From contig JAGLON010000033.1 of NCBI GenBank assembly GCA_023138975.1, positions 62,001 to 126,000 of the forward strand: a stretch of DNA of 64,000 bases, written 5' to 3'. Below, piece by piece: positions 1-8,579 of this stretch (the stretch's first letter is position 1; each line of letters opens with the position of its first letter). This DNA is from Candidatus Zixiibacteriota bacterium (GTDB lineage Bacteria; Zixibacteria; MSB-5A5; GN15; JAAZOE01). The position numbers and the translations under genes were made by a program. The notes under the pieces are model-generated. The model saw only the letters and a program-made list of their open reading frames with translations. It made no database searches and had not been told where the DNA came from.

Positions 1-173
1 TATATACCGTCGAGATGATCTAAGAGTCCTTCAGCGATGATATATGAGTTTTCCACACTCATTTGCGCCATTGCGGCATGTCTTTGTGCCTTTATCATTT
101 TGTACCCGATGTACAATCCTATGACAATTCCTACGGCAATTAAGGCCAGAAGAAAAATAGTCATTTTGTTCAT
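1..173 (-). CDS. Partial small membrane-anchored protein, unknown function
   Basis: This minus-strand reading frame starts at ATG 173 and runs off the window edge, leaving 57 visible codons. The start is preceded by a strong AGGAGG-type ribosome binding site at 181-187. The N-terminus has one hydrophobic helix (about residues 4-23) followed by a basic YKMIKAQRH stretch and then a mixed soluble segment, so it looks like a single-pass inner-membrane protein with its C-terminus in the cytoplasm. No family is recognisable from this fragment. It is transcribed divergently from the polysaccharide locus. It could be a short standalone protein or the start of a larger one. Confidence 0.6.
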   Translation of the reverse strand, partial: MNKMTIFLLALIAVGIVIGLYIGYKMIKAQRHAAMAQMSVENSYIIAEGLLDHLDGI

Positions 174-475
174 TTTCAGCTCCTCCTGATTATTTTGTAT
201 CTATTTCATATTTTACACCCATTTCAGAATAGGATGCAATAAAAAACGGAGAATTCCGAAATTCTGTATTAAATAAAATGTTGTACTGAGTGAAATAGAG
301 TTATATATTTGAGCTGCATGGACGTAAATCATTCTATCACATAGACGATAATTCAAATAAGGCACTGTAATATCTGATTTGCTTGTGTCTTTAGCCAATG
401 GTGATAAGGATAGAACATTATTGCTAGTTCAATATAGTAGAATCTAAAAATCTAATCCCGGTGGGAGTTGTGTTG
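174..475. other. Divergent intergenic region
   Basis: This stretch of about 300 bases separates the minus-strand membrane gene from the plus-strand acetyltransferase. It is AT-rich. Besides the minus-strand promoter candidate at 210-239, I see only the GGGAG ribosome binding site at 462-466 that serves the ATG at 476. A weak plus-strand candidate (TTGCTA at 421, TAAAAA at 445) is not convincing. No RNA gene or repeat was recognised. Confidence 0.5.
210..239 (-). promoter_or_regulatory. Predicted sigma70-type promoter for the partial membrane gene
   Basis: Read on the minus strand, TTGCAT (239-234), an 18-base spacer and TAAAAT (215-210) lie about 37 bases upstream of the ATG at 173. The match is good at -10 and moderate at -35. 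It is a prediction from sequence only. Confidence 0.35.
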
Positions 476-1120
476 ATGAGTTACCAGAAGGGTTCTTTAC
501 GAACTGATATTGACAAGTTTTACAAGATACATTTTGGGACGACAAATCCAACTTTTCTCAGAAAGTTAAAATTCTGGTTGTATCATTTCGGACTCCATTG
601 TGTTGTTATATACAGATTTGGGAAATGGGCTCGTAATCTTAAAATGCGAAATAAACTGTTTGGCGTACCTGTTTTTATTATTCAAAGGTTCTTTAACTTT
701 TATATGCGTTTAATGTACCATGTCGAGGTTGATGACGCTGATATTGAGCCGGGGTTTTATATCGGGCATATTGGAACTATCTTTGTCGGACCCAGTAAAA
801 TCGGTAAGAATTTCAGCATTCATCATAATGTAACAATCGGAATCGGTCATGCTCAGGCTGCTGAAGGTGTACCCACTATCGGAGATAATGTCTGGATCGG
901 GGCCGGAGCGATGATTTCAGGGGCAATTAAAATTGGCAGCAATGTGACTGTCGCCAACGGATGCATGCTATCGAGAAATATCCCGGATGGAGCGTTAGCT
1001 GTAGGAAATCCGGGCCGGGTTATTATGAAAGAATATGACAACAACCACTTATTGAGTGGGGAGGCCATTGAAAAACCTGCCGATCCGAAAACCGATCCTC
1101 CAACGGTTTCGGATTCTTAA
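476..1120 (+). CDS. Serine acetyltransferase-like hexapeptide-repeat transferase
   Basis: The protein has an alpha-helical N-terminal part and a left-handed beta-helix from about residue 90 to 195. The helix carries hexapeptide repeats and the IHHNVTIG and VGNPGR motifs typical of the CysE/SAT branch, where the paired histidines contribute to catalysis. Members of this branch near polysaccharide genes often O- or N-acetylate sugars rather than serine, so the acceptor is uncertain. A GTG at 461 is in frame, but GGGAG at 462-466 sits nine bases before ATG 476, which I take as the start (214 residues). The flippase follows 29 bases downstream, suggesting one operon. The tail after VIMKEYDNN is short and polar. 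Confidence 0.8.
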   Translation: MSYQKGSLRTDIDKFYKIHFGTTNPTFLRKLKFWLYHFGLHCVVIYRFGKWARNLKMRNKLFGVPVFIIQRFFNFYMRLMYHVEVDDADIEPGFYIGHIGTIFVGPSKIGKNFSIHHNVTIGIGHAQAAEGVPTIGDNVWIGAGAMISGAIKIGSNVTVANGCMLSRNIPDGALAVGNPGRVIMKEYDNNHLLSGEAIEKPADPKTDPPTVSDS

Positions 1121-1149
1121 ATAGCCGTAGTATTTAATAGAATGCACCT

Positions 1150-2640
1150 ATGTATAAGCTGATAAAATCGATATTAAAACATGCTTCAGTGTACGGACTG
1201 GGGGATATTTTGGCAAAAGGCATTGCCTTTTTCATGATCCCTTTTTATACCCGCTTTCTTTCCACCGAACAATATGGCACACTTGAGCTGCTTGATCTAA
1301 CCAGTTATGTCGTTGCGATGATATTGGCTACCGGAGTCGGCGAAGCCGTTTACCGTTTTTATTACAACTATGATGATCCGGAAAAAAAGAAAACAGTTAT
1401 CAGTACGGCCATGATTACCTATTGGGTGAACCTGGCAATAGGTCTTCCGCTGTTACTATTATTTTCAGCTGATATTTCAAACTTGGTGTTCGAAACGGTC
1501 GATTTTTATCGACTGTTCCATATTATGTTTATCACGACCGGCATCGCGCTTAGTAATGAGATTCCACGTGTATTTTTACGGATTCAGCGGAAATCGAAGC
1601 TATTCGTAGCTGTTTCTCTTACTAAGCTGGTTATTAATCTGGGACTGAATATCCTGTTTATTGTTAAGTATGATATGGGTGTCGAAGGAATTCTATATGG
1701 TGGTTTGATTGCCACTGCGATAGTAGGCATTTTCCTGCTCATTTATGTTTTCACACAAGTTAAACTAAAATTCTCGTTCGAGATTTTAAACGCGATGGTA
1801 AAATATGGACTGCCGCTGGTATTAAACTGGTTGGGGATGTTTGTCCTTCATTTTGGAGACCGGTTTCTATTACAACGGTTTTCATCTCTCGCCGATGTAG
1901 GTATTTATGGGGTAGCGTATAAATTTGGTATGGTTCTTAATTTCATGATCCTCACACCGTTTTTAAATATCTGGAAACCGAAGCAGTTTGAAATCGCAAA
2001 AGAGCCTGATGCCAAGAATATCTTTGCCAATATATTTACCTATTTCTGTTTTGTGATTGTCTTTGCCGGGTTGGGATTATCGGTCTTAATTAAAGATATA
2101 GTTTTTATAATGGCGGATACCGATTACCATTCTGCGTCGATCTATGTGCCAGTACTTCTTCTGGCTAATATTTTCTTTATGGCGTACTGGTTTACCCAAG
2201 TAGGATTATTGATAGAAAAGAAGACTAAGTATCTTGGTCTAGCAGCACTCTATGGAGCAATTATTAATGTCGGCTGCAACATGGCGCTGATTCCTCGCTT
2301 GGGAGTATGGGGGGCGACTATAACGACCCTGGTATCATTTTCATTCTTCCTGGCTTTTACAACGTATTATTCTCAACGATTTTACTTTATACCGTATCAA
2401 AAGAACCGCCTTATCAAAATGGCTGTTGCGGCGGGTGTGTTATTCTTTGTAGGATATTCGATTAATCCTGCAAATGTCTGGGTCTCTATTTTCGTTAAAT
2501 CGTTAGTGGCTTTAGCCTTTCCTTTTGTGTTATTGGTCATTAAATTTTACTCCAAGGATGAGCTGAAAAAGTTTAAGGAATTGTTCGGAAATTTGACGAA
2601 AAAAAGTAATAGGGATATGGCGCATAAACAGGAGAACTGA
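1150..2640 (+). CDS. Oligosaccharide flippase (Wzx-like, MOP superfamily)
   Basis: This 496-residue polytopic membrane protein has about twelve to fourteen predicted helices and the layout of polysaccharide biosynthesis flippases. It opens with an amphipathic segment and GLGDILAKGIAFFMIPFYTRFLS, which resembles the start of many RfbX/Wzx proteins. Its role would be to flip undecaprenyl-diphosphate-linked repeat units across the inner membrane for polymerisation or ligation. It lies between the acetyltransferase and the O-antigen ligase-like protein, as expected for a Wzx/Wzy-type pathway. The C-terminus ends in a charged cytoplasmic tail. The frame after the stop stays open into the next gene (see findings). 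Confidence 0.88.
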   Translation: MYKLIKSILKHASVYGLGDILAKGIAFFMIPFYTRFLSTEQYGTLELLDLTSYVVAMILATGVGEAVYRFYYNYDDPEKKKTVISTAMITYWVNLAIGLPLLLLFSADISNLVFETVDFYRLFHIMFITTGIALSNEIPRVFLRIQRKSKLFVAVSLTKLVINLGLNILFIVKYDMGVEGILYGGLIATAIVGIFLLIYVFTQVKLKFSFEILNAMVKYGLPLVLNWLGMFVLHFGDRFLLQRFSSLADVGIYGVAYKFGMVLNFMILTPFLNIWKPKQFEIAKEPDAKNIFANIFTYFCFVIVFAGLGLSVLIKDIVFIMADTDYHSASIYVPVLLLANIFFMAYWFTQVGLLIEKKTKYLGLAALYGAIINVGCNMALIPRLGVWGATITTLVSFSFFLAFTTYYSQRFYFIPYQKNRLIKMAVAAGVLFFVGYSINPANVWVSIFVKSLVALAFPFVLLVIKFYSKDELKKFKELFGNLTKKSNRDMAHKQEN

Positions 2641-2781
2641 GTTACGGGACACTCAAACTCAAATCACAATCGGTCAGAAACAAATGCGAATTCCAATCGG
2701 GAGTTTTCACCGAAAGGAGCATTTGCGAATAAATGGCAAGAGACGTTTAACCCTGTTGAACTTGCAAAACGCTACGGATAT

Positions 2782-4122
2782 GTGGCTCTTATTATTATTT
2801 CAATATTAGCGAGCGCAGCTTTATTTCTATCCCCACCAAAAATGCAATATACGCTGATATTAATTTTCCCGGCTATCGTCGGTTTTCTTCTTATAATGAG
2901 AAATCCCTATCTGGGTGTTTTGATCTATTTCTGGTTTCAATATCTTAGACCGCAAGAATATATCTCAGCGCTTAGACCTCTTCGATTGGGAATGCTATTG
3001 GGAGTAGTCTCCCTGGTCTCGTGGGCTTTTAATATGGCTGTGAAAAAGAAGAAGCTGTATTGGCCTAGGTTCAACTGGTTATTTTTAGGTTATATTGGTA
3101 TTATCGGGTTGACTGTTTTTTCAGCCGCTAATAATCGTATGGTTTACGAAGTTTTTCATATGATGTCAGTATTTTTTGTGATTTTCTTAATCAGCTCTAA
3201 TGTCTCGACCTCAATGAAACAGATTAAGATGATGGTCTGGCTGCTTTTAATTACTCATCTCTATTTGGCTTTCGAAGGTATTTCCGGTGGAGGCCGGGCC
3301 AATAATTCTTTGATGGGCGATGAAAACGATTTCGCGCTGGCACTGAATACTATGATACCGTTCACATATTTCATGTTTGAGTATGCCAAAACTAAACTAC
3401 AAAAATATGTCAGCATGACAATGCTGATTGTCTTTTCCCTTGGAGTTGTATCCAGCATGTCTCGGGGAGGCTGGGTCGGATTCATGGCAGTATTGCTGTT
3501 CCTTATTTTTCAGTCGAAAAGAAAAATGGTTAGTCTTGCTTCAGTGGCTGTTATAGGAGTGGCAATAATAGCCTTTGCTCCTTCAAAATACTGGGACGAG
3601 ATTCAAACGATATCCGATACTTCCGAATCAACTGCCCGAACCCGCCTTAATTATTGGAAGGCAGCTGGAAGAATGTTCCTCGATTACCCTATTGTCGGGG
3701 TTGGAGCCAATAATGGCGGGATTAGGATGCCGCAATATGTTACCGGATTTAGAAACTCCGGAACCCAGTGGGGACGGACGTTTCATGGTACATTGCCGCA
3801 GGTCCTGGCCGAATTGGGCGGACTAGGGATGATTGCGTTTTTAGGGATGTTATTTTATGCGATTTCCAAATTGAGAAAAATAAGATTACTGTCGGAAGAT
3901 AATGGTGATACCGATTACAAGATGCTGGCGAATTCGATTTTGGGTGGATTTGTCGGTTATATGGTTTCGGCAACATTTCTATCGACCTTATATTACCCGC
4001 AAATATGGACCCTGTATACGCTGACGATAATGTTGATGTTCCATATACGTACTGAAAAGATAAAAAAGAAACCACTCAGAAGCCGGTCGAAAATCAGCAC
4101 GGCACCAGCAGAGGTCGATTAA
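2782..4122 (+). CDS. O-antigen ligase/polymerase family protein (WaaL/Wzy-like)
   Basis: This protein of about 446 residues has roughly ten to twelve transmembrane helices and a large periplasmic loop. The loop contains SMSRGGWVG and a following R/H-rich segment (TARTRLNYWKAAGRM, FHGTLPQVLAELG), as in the O-antigen ligase (Wzy_C) family. It would polymerise or ligate lipid-linked oligosaccharides at the periplasmic face. Only GTG 2782 is available as a conventional start, and it has no clear ribosome binding site. The frame remains open back to the flippase stop at 2640 and encodes a plausible cytoplasmic lead-in (ETFNPVELAKRYGY), so the true N-terminus may be longer. Confidence 0.82.
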   Translation: MALIIISILASAALFLSPPKMQYTLILIFPAIVGFLLIMRNPYLGVLIYFWFQYLRPQEYISALRPLRLGMLLGVVSLVSWAFNMAVKKKKLYWPRFNWLFLGYIGIIGLTVFSAANNRMVYEVFHMMSVFFVIFLISSNVSTSMKQIKMMVWLLLITHLYLAFEGISGGGRANNSLMGDENDFALALNTMIPFTYFMFEYAKTKLQKYVSMTMLIVFSLGVVSSMSRGGWVGFMAVLLFLIFQSKRKMVSLASVAVIGVAIIAFAPSKYWDEIQTISDTSESTARTRLNYWKAAGRMFLDYPIVGVGANNGGIRMPQYVTGFRNSGTQWGRTFHGTLPQVLAELGGLGMIAFLGMLFYAISKLRKIRLLSEDNGDTDYKMLANSILGGFVGYMVSATFLSTLYYPQIWTLYTLTIMLMFHIRTEKIKKKPLRSRSKISTAPAEVD

Positions 4123-4123
4123 C

Positions 4124-5179
4124 ATGAAAACACAGAATAATACGGCCATGATTTCAGTTACTGAATATAGCGATATTTATAAAGATAAATGGAATACGTA
4201 CGTTGAATCTGCCGCCGGTACGACGATAGCCCATTTGATTGAATGGCGGGAGATTATATCTTCTACTCTGGGGCATAAGCCGTTTTATATTCTGGCCGAA
4301 AAAGAAGATCGTATTTGCGGAGTCCTGCCGATGTTTTTGGTGAAAACATGGTGGGGGAGCCGTCAGTTGGTTTCGATTCCATGGATTGACTATGGCGGTA
4401 TTTTAGCCGACGATGCTGAATCGGAAAAGGCGATTATGGACGTGGCAGAGCAAATAGCTGCCAATTTGAAAGCAAAGTGTATCGAATTCAGAACGGTTAA
4501 TGCCGGTGAGTTGGATTTGGCACACCGAACCGATAAAGTGACATTTTGGCTGCCGTTGAATGAAGATCCTGACGTTCTCTGGAAGGGGTTTGGCGCAAAA
4601 CTTCGTAATCAGATTCGTAAGGCGGAGAAAAGCGGTTTGACGACCGATTTTGTCGGGGTCGATAAGCTCGATGAGTTTTACCGGGTATTTTGCCGTAACA
4701 TGCGGGATTTAGGTACTCCGGTATGGGGAAGGGATTTTTATCAGGCAATTCTTACGAAATTGCCCAACTCCTCGGAATTAATTCTTGTTAAAAAAGATGA
4801 CAAGACTATTGCCGGGGGTCTGGTTCTTAATTTCCAGGGAAAAGTCTATGTCCCATCCGCGTCATCATACCGTGAGATGCTGAAGTTTTGTCCAAATCAT
4901 GCCCTTTATTGGGCAGTAATCGAACGAGCCTGTAAAAACGGTGATTCATTTTTTGATTTTGGCCGTTCAAGCAAAGACGCCAATACATTCAAGTTTAAAA
5001 AACAGTGGATGCCGGAACCGACTCAATTGACCTGGCAATACTACTTAAATGGTATCGATGAAGTGCCTCACGTCAGTCCGCAGAATTCCAAGTACCAGTT
5101 TTTTATCAATGTCTGGCGCAAACTGCCGATGCCGATTGCCAATTTCCTTGGTCCAAAAGTAATAAAGAACTTCCCATGA
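4124..5179 (+). CDS. FemAB-like GNAT-fold transferase, EPS-associated
   Basis: This 351-residue soluble protein has two GNAT-type halves. The motif FGAKLRNQIRKAEKSGL near residue 155 and the later FDFGRSSKDANTFKFKKQW are typical of FemAB/FemX-like proteins found in exosortase-A-type EPS loci. Classical FemAB enzymes transfer aminoacyl groups from tRNA to peptidoglycan precursors. The EPS-associated branch is uncharacterised and may modify a glycan or lipid-linked intermediate. The ATG is two bases after the ligase stop, which implies translational coupling. Family placement is firm; the donor and acceptor are unknown. Confidence 0.8.
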   Translation: MKTQNNTAMISVTEYSDIYKDKWNTYVESAAGTTIAHLIEWREIISSTLGHKPFYILAEKEDRICGVLPMFLVKTWWGSRQLVSIPWIDYGGILADDAESEKAIMDVAEQIAANLKAKCIEFRTVNAGELDLAHRTDKVTFWLPLNEDPDVLWKGFGAKLRNQIRKAEKSGLTTDFVGVDKLDEFYRVFCRNMRDLGTPVWGRDFYQAILTKLPNSSELILVKKDDKTIAGGLVLNFQGKVYVPSASSYREMLKFCPNHALYWAVIERACKNGDSFFDFGRSSKDANTFKFKKQWMPEPTQLTWQYYLNGIDEVPHVSPQNSKYQFFINVWRKLPMPIANFLGPKVIKNFP

Positions 5180-5218
5180 TCAGGGCTCAGCAAATTATAT
5201 GGCAGGGAGGGGCAGAAC

Positions 5219-6418
5219 ATGTTTAGATTAGTACCTCCGGCCGGAACCGCCCTGTCAATAACCGACACTCTCCATATTAAACTGGCATGGTTGAGGCGAA
5301 TTGATAAAAACCGCGGGTTTTTCCAGAATCTTCAAAATCAATTTCAATCCAGTCATTTGTATCCGGTTAACTCCGGGCGAGCCGCATTATCTATGATACT
5401 TGATAGTATTAAACAGGTTGTGTCTGAAAATAAAAACGAGATTATTGTTCCGGCTTATACCTGTTACTCTGTGGCTGCTTCGATCGTGAAGAGCGGATAC
5501 AAAATTAGGCTAGTTGATGTATGCCCCGAGACACTGGATTTTGACTTCTCCTCACTGGAGAAACAGGATTTCTCAAACGTCGCTGCGATCTTAGTTTGCT
5601 CGTTGTTTGGAATCGTCAATGATTGGGGACGCCTGAGGAAACTCTCGCAAGACAACGATATACTTTTGATAGATGACGCTGCTCAAGCACTTGGGGAATC
5701 TTATGAAGGAACTCCGTGCGGTACGCTGGGTGATGCCGGCTTTTATAGTTTTGGCCGAGGGAAAAACCTGTCAGTTTATTCGGGCGGGATGATTGTTACC
5801 AAGAACTCCGAATTAGCCCCGCATTTAACACAAAAATACGATTCCTTACCGTCTCCGGGGTTTATTGCCAATGTCAGCTCACTGTTCAAGATGGATGTTT
5901 ATAGCCTGATGTCTCGCCCCGTGCTGTTCTGGTTTCCTGCGATGCTGCCTTTTTTGGGCATCGGCGAGACCGTCTATGATGAGTCTTTTTACCTGGCCCA
6001 ATCAAGTCGGGTACAAAAATGCGGAATGTCCGTATTGTTTCCCAAATTGAAGAAACTTCGAGAAAAAAGAATACAAAATTCAATTGCAATCGTAAACAGT
6101 CTTGAAAAATCTGAGAAAATTGTTGTTCCGGGTTTTGAATCGGATAATTGTCCGGGGTATATACGGCTTCCTGTTTTAGTGAAAGATAAGGAAACTCGGG
6201 ACAATATAATTGAACGGCTGAGAGATATAGGGATCGTTGCGTCAACAATGTATCCCGGGACAATAAGCAAAATAGAGGCAATAAAAGACCATCTTGCTGG
6301 AGCTGACAATGATTATCCCGGCGCACAATCAATCGTTGACAGGCTTTTAACACTGCCGACCCACCCGTATGTGTCAAAAAGAGATATTGAAAGTATGGTT
6401 GTTTGCATCACAAGTTAG
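5219..6418 (+). CDS. DegT/DnrJ/EryC1/StrS family PLP-dependent aminotransferase
   Basis: This 399-residue fold-type I PLP enzyme has the Schiff-base lysine visible at about K182 (YSFGRGKNLSVYSGG) and the cofactor-binding aspartate in LLIDDAAQALGESY near residues 149-162. The family makes amino sugars from keto sugars, and a few members act as sugar dehydratases or on other substrates. In this locus it probably makes an amino sugar for the repeat unit or works with the neighbouring FemAB-like and acyl-ligase genes. The ATG at 5219 follows an excellent AGGGAGGGG ribosome binding site. The C-terminal half is less conserved than usual, so the substrate cannot be guessed. Confidence 0.85.
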   Translation: MFRLVPPAGTALSITDTLHIKLAWLRRIDKNRGFFQNLQNQFQSSHLYPVNSGRAALSMILDSIKQVVSENKNEIIVPAYTCYSVAASIVKSGYKIRLVDVCPETLDFDFSSLEKQDFSNVAAILVCSLFGIVNDWGRLRKLSQDNDILLIDDAAQALGESYEGTPCGTLGDAGFYSFGRGKNLSVYSGGMIVTKNSELAPHLTQKYDSLPSPGFIANVSSLFKMDVYSLMSRPVLFWFPAMLPFLGIGETVYDESFYLAQSSRVQKCGMSVLFPKLKKLREKRIQNSIAIVNSLEKSEKIVVPGFESDNCPGYIRLPVLVKDKETRDNIIERLRDIGIVASTMYPGTISKIEAIKDHLAGADNDYPGAQSIVDRLLTLPTHPYVSKRDIESMVVCITS

Positions 6419-6450
6419 TGTTTGTGTTAAGAGTATAGGTATTATAGAAA

Positions 6451-7485
6451 ATGATTAGGCTGAAAACGTTATTCAAATTCATTGCGCTTTATGCTTCGGG
6501 TTTATGGTTGCTTTTTAGAAAAGCAAACCGCCGGCGGTTGTTGATTCTCATGTATCATGGGGTTGTTCCGGAAGATATAAATATCTGGACGCAGGTACCA
6601 GCGATTGAATTTGATCGGCAGATGAAATACATAAGCGAAAAGTATAACGTCGTTTCATTGGAAGATGCGGTTGGAATGATATCCGGTGAAAAAAGTATGC
6701 CGGATTATCCGGCGGTCATAACTTTCGATGACGGTTTCAATAATAACAAGACTTATGCATATCCGATATTGAAAAAGTACAATCTTCCGGCGACGATATT
6801 TTTATCCACTTCGATTATTGATGAAACCAACGATTATCAAGGGCTTTTGTGGCCGGATTATATAACCTGTTTGTTTCGCAGCACCAGAAAAAGTAATATT
6901 GATTTATCCGATATAGGAATGACGAAATTCATGCTTGACTCAGATAATGCAAAAGATATGGCGATCGATGAAATTTGCGGAAATCTAAAGAAGCTGAGCA
7001 ATAACGATAAACTTGAAGTGATAAATAAAATCACCGAATGCGCCGAAGTGGACAAACTCGTTGATTCTTGTCAATTGTATAAGGGGCTAGGCTGGGATGA
7101 TGTCCAGGAAATGGATGTCGAGGGGTTGGTGAATTTTGGCGCTCATACGGTGACGCATCCGATTCTTAGTAAGATCAATAATGATGAGGTTGAAAAAGAG
7201 ATTCTCGATTCCCAGCAGATAATCGGTCAGCGGCTGGGTAAAAGAATAACCACGTTCGCCTACCCCAACGGAAAAAAACAGGATTACAATGATTTTGCCA
7301 AGCAGATTGTTTCAGAGAATTTCATTTGCTCGCCGTCAACTTCTGAGGGCCTGGTTAATATCGGCGATGATTTATATGAATTAAAAAGAGTCGGCCCGGG
7401 GAATAAGACTTCATTGTGGGAATTCAAGCTTCTTATTAGCCGTACGATAAGTATATATTATAAATTGATCGGAAAAAAAGTCTAG
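6451..7485 (+). CDS. Polysaccharide deacetylase family protein (NodB domain, CE4)
   Basis: The protein has 344 residues, with a short hydrophobic N-terminal segment (about 8-22) and a NodB homology domain. The metal-binding TFDDG motif is at residues 91-95. The H-x3-H element appears as FGAHTVTHPIL, and FAYPNG matches the later conserved motif. Enzymes of this family remove N- or O-acetyl groups from amino-sugar polymers or lipid-linked sugars. It belongs to the plus-strand EPS series and is close in style to the deacetylase seen in XrtA-type EPS loci. Its end overlaps the convergent GNAT gene by four bases. Confidence 0.88.
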   Translation: MIRLKTLFKFIALYASGLWLLFRKANRRRLLILMYHGVVPEDINIWTQVPAIEFDRQMKYISEKYNVVSLEDAVGMISGEKSMPDYPAVITFDDGFNNNKTYAYPILKKYNLPATIFLSTSIIDETNDYQGLLWPDYITCLFRSTRKSNIDLSDIGMTKFMLDSDNAKDMAIDEICGNLKKLSNNDKLEVINKITECAEVDKLVDSCQLYKGLGWDDVQEMDVEGLVNFGAHTVTHPILSKINNDEVEKEILDSQQIIGQRLGKRITTFAYPNGKKQDYNDFAKQIVSENFICSPSTSEGLVNIGDDLYELKRVGPGNKTSLWEFKLLISRTISIYYKLIGKKV

Positions 7486-8579
7486 TCAAAGTAATAGCAA
7501 GCATCACCATCACCAAGAGCTATAAACCAGTTAGAATCGGTGTCGAACTGCTCATCCGGCATATCGGTGTTGTTTTTATAGGTAAATGGCGATATCTCAA
7601 GCGGTCGAATTCTAAACCCGGTTTCTGTATATAGACTTCTCATATCAACCGAAATTGCTTTGGCAATGACAGTGTCAATTCCCTCCTTAGAAGCTTGTTT
7701 GAGAATGTCACTTAATAATGAATTAGCCGATTCGATATCATCTTTGCGTGTCATTAATTCCAGAATAGCTAAGAAAGGTAGGCCATCGTTATCTATACTT
7801 CTGTGAATAACATAATAACCTTTTAGTGAATCTCCTTCAAAAAGGCCAAAGGCGCTAATGCCTGAAAATGGGTACTTGATGTATCTCCAGTTAAGGTAGG
7901 CTGAGTCCCGAACAAACAAGTTTTCGTAGTCATTGGAAGTACTATTCCAGAACTGATCGAAACGGGTATCAAATAATGATATTGACGCAATTCTTTGGTT
8001 GGCCGGGAGCCGTTTTGAGTCGCTTTTTAATGAAATTACCCAATCGACAGGTCTGACCAGTATTCCGGCAATTCCGCCCAAAAACGAACCTGCCTTGGCT
8101 GAGATTTTCTTTTTTATCAGACCGCTGTAGCGTATTGGTTTGATAAACTTATTCCGAGCGGGGGAAAGTTCCTTGCCTCCGAGTGAAAGAGTAATTTTGT
8201 TGGCGGCAACATTGGCTGTAGTTGTCGTTGGAATCTGTGTTAATTCCTTCTTCAGGGCCCTAAGTTTAATTTTCATGCCGGCCGAGCGTGCCTTAGGGTT
8301 AACGGCCAGATCGCAGCTGCATCCGGAGATGAATATTTGATCACGGATCTTCATTCGCAACGGGATAAAACCCTGCACAGCCATTATCATACCGTCCTGA
8401 TCGCCGACTAAGAAGGGAGGGATGTCGTTGGTTTTGTCTGGATTGTCATTATACCGCCAGCGCCATAGTTTTAATCGTTTCTCATATGAAACTGGTCCAA
8501 AAGTATTGTTTAGGAGTAGTGCAATAGCCGGATAATCGGCTTCTGTCGCCGCTCGTACTATGAGTTTACTTTTTTTCAC
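7482..8579 (-). CDS. GNAT-family N-acyltransferase-like protein
   Basis: This 365-residue cytoplasmic protein starts with a GNAT-like segment (IVRAATEADYPAIALLLNNTF, then WRWRYNDNP) and a second acyltransferase-like half (LNWRYIKYP, GYYVIHR), the layout of two-domain GNAT proteins in polysaccharide loci. It starts at GTG 8579, inside the end of the acyl-ligase gene (14-base overlap), so it is translationally coupled to the ligase and ACP. The simplest reading is that it takes an acyl group activated by the ligase and held on the ACP and places it on an amino sugar or other amine. That role is inferred from the operon. Confidence 0.7.
   Translation of the reverse strand: MKKSKLIVRAATEADYPAIALLLNNTFGPVSYEKRLKLWRWRYNDNPDKTNDIPPFLVGDQDGMIMAVQGFIPLRMKIRDQIFISGCSCDLAVNPKARSAGMKIKLRALKKELTQIPTTTTANVAANKITLSLGGKELSPARNKFIKPIRYSGLIKKKISAKAGSFLGGIAGILVRPVDWVISLKSDSKRLPANQRIASISLFDTRFDQFWNSTSNDYENLFVRDSAYLNWRYIKYPFSGISAFGLFEGDSLKGYYVIHRSIDNDGLPFLAILELMTRKDDIESANSLLSDILKQASKEGIDTVIAKAISVDMRSLYTETGFRIRPLEISPFTYKNNTDMPDEQFDTDSNWFIALGDGDACYYFD

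Noticed and set aside
213..398. Minus-strand open frame of 61 codons
   Set aside because: It has no ribosome binding site, lies in the divergent promoter region and overlaps the promoter candidate of the partial gene.
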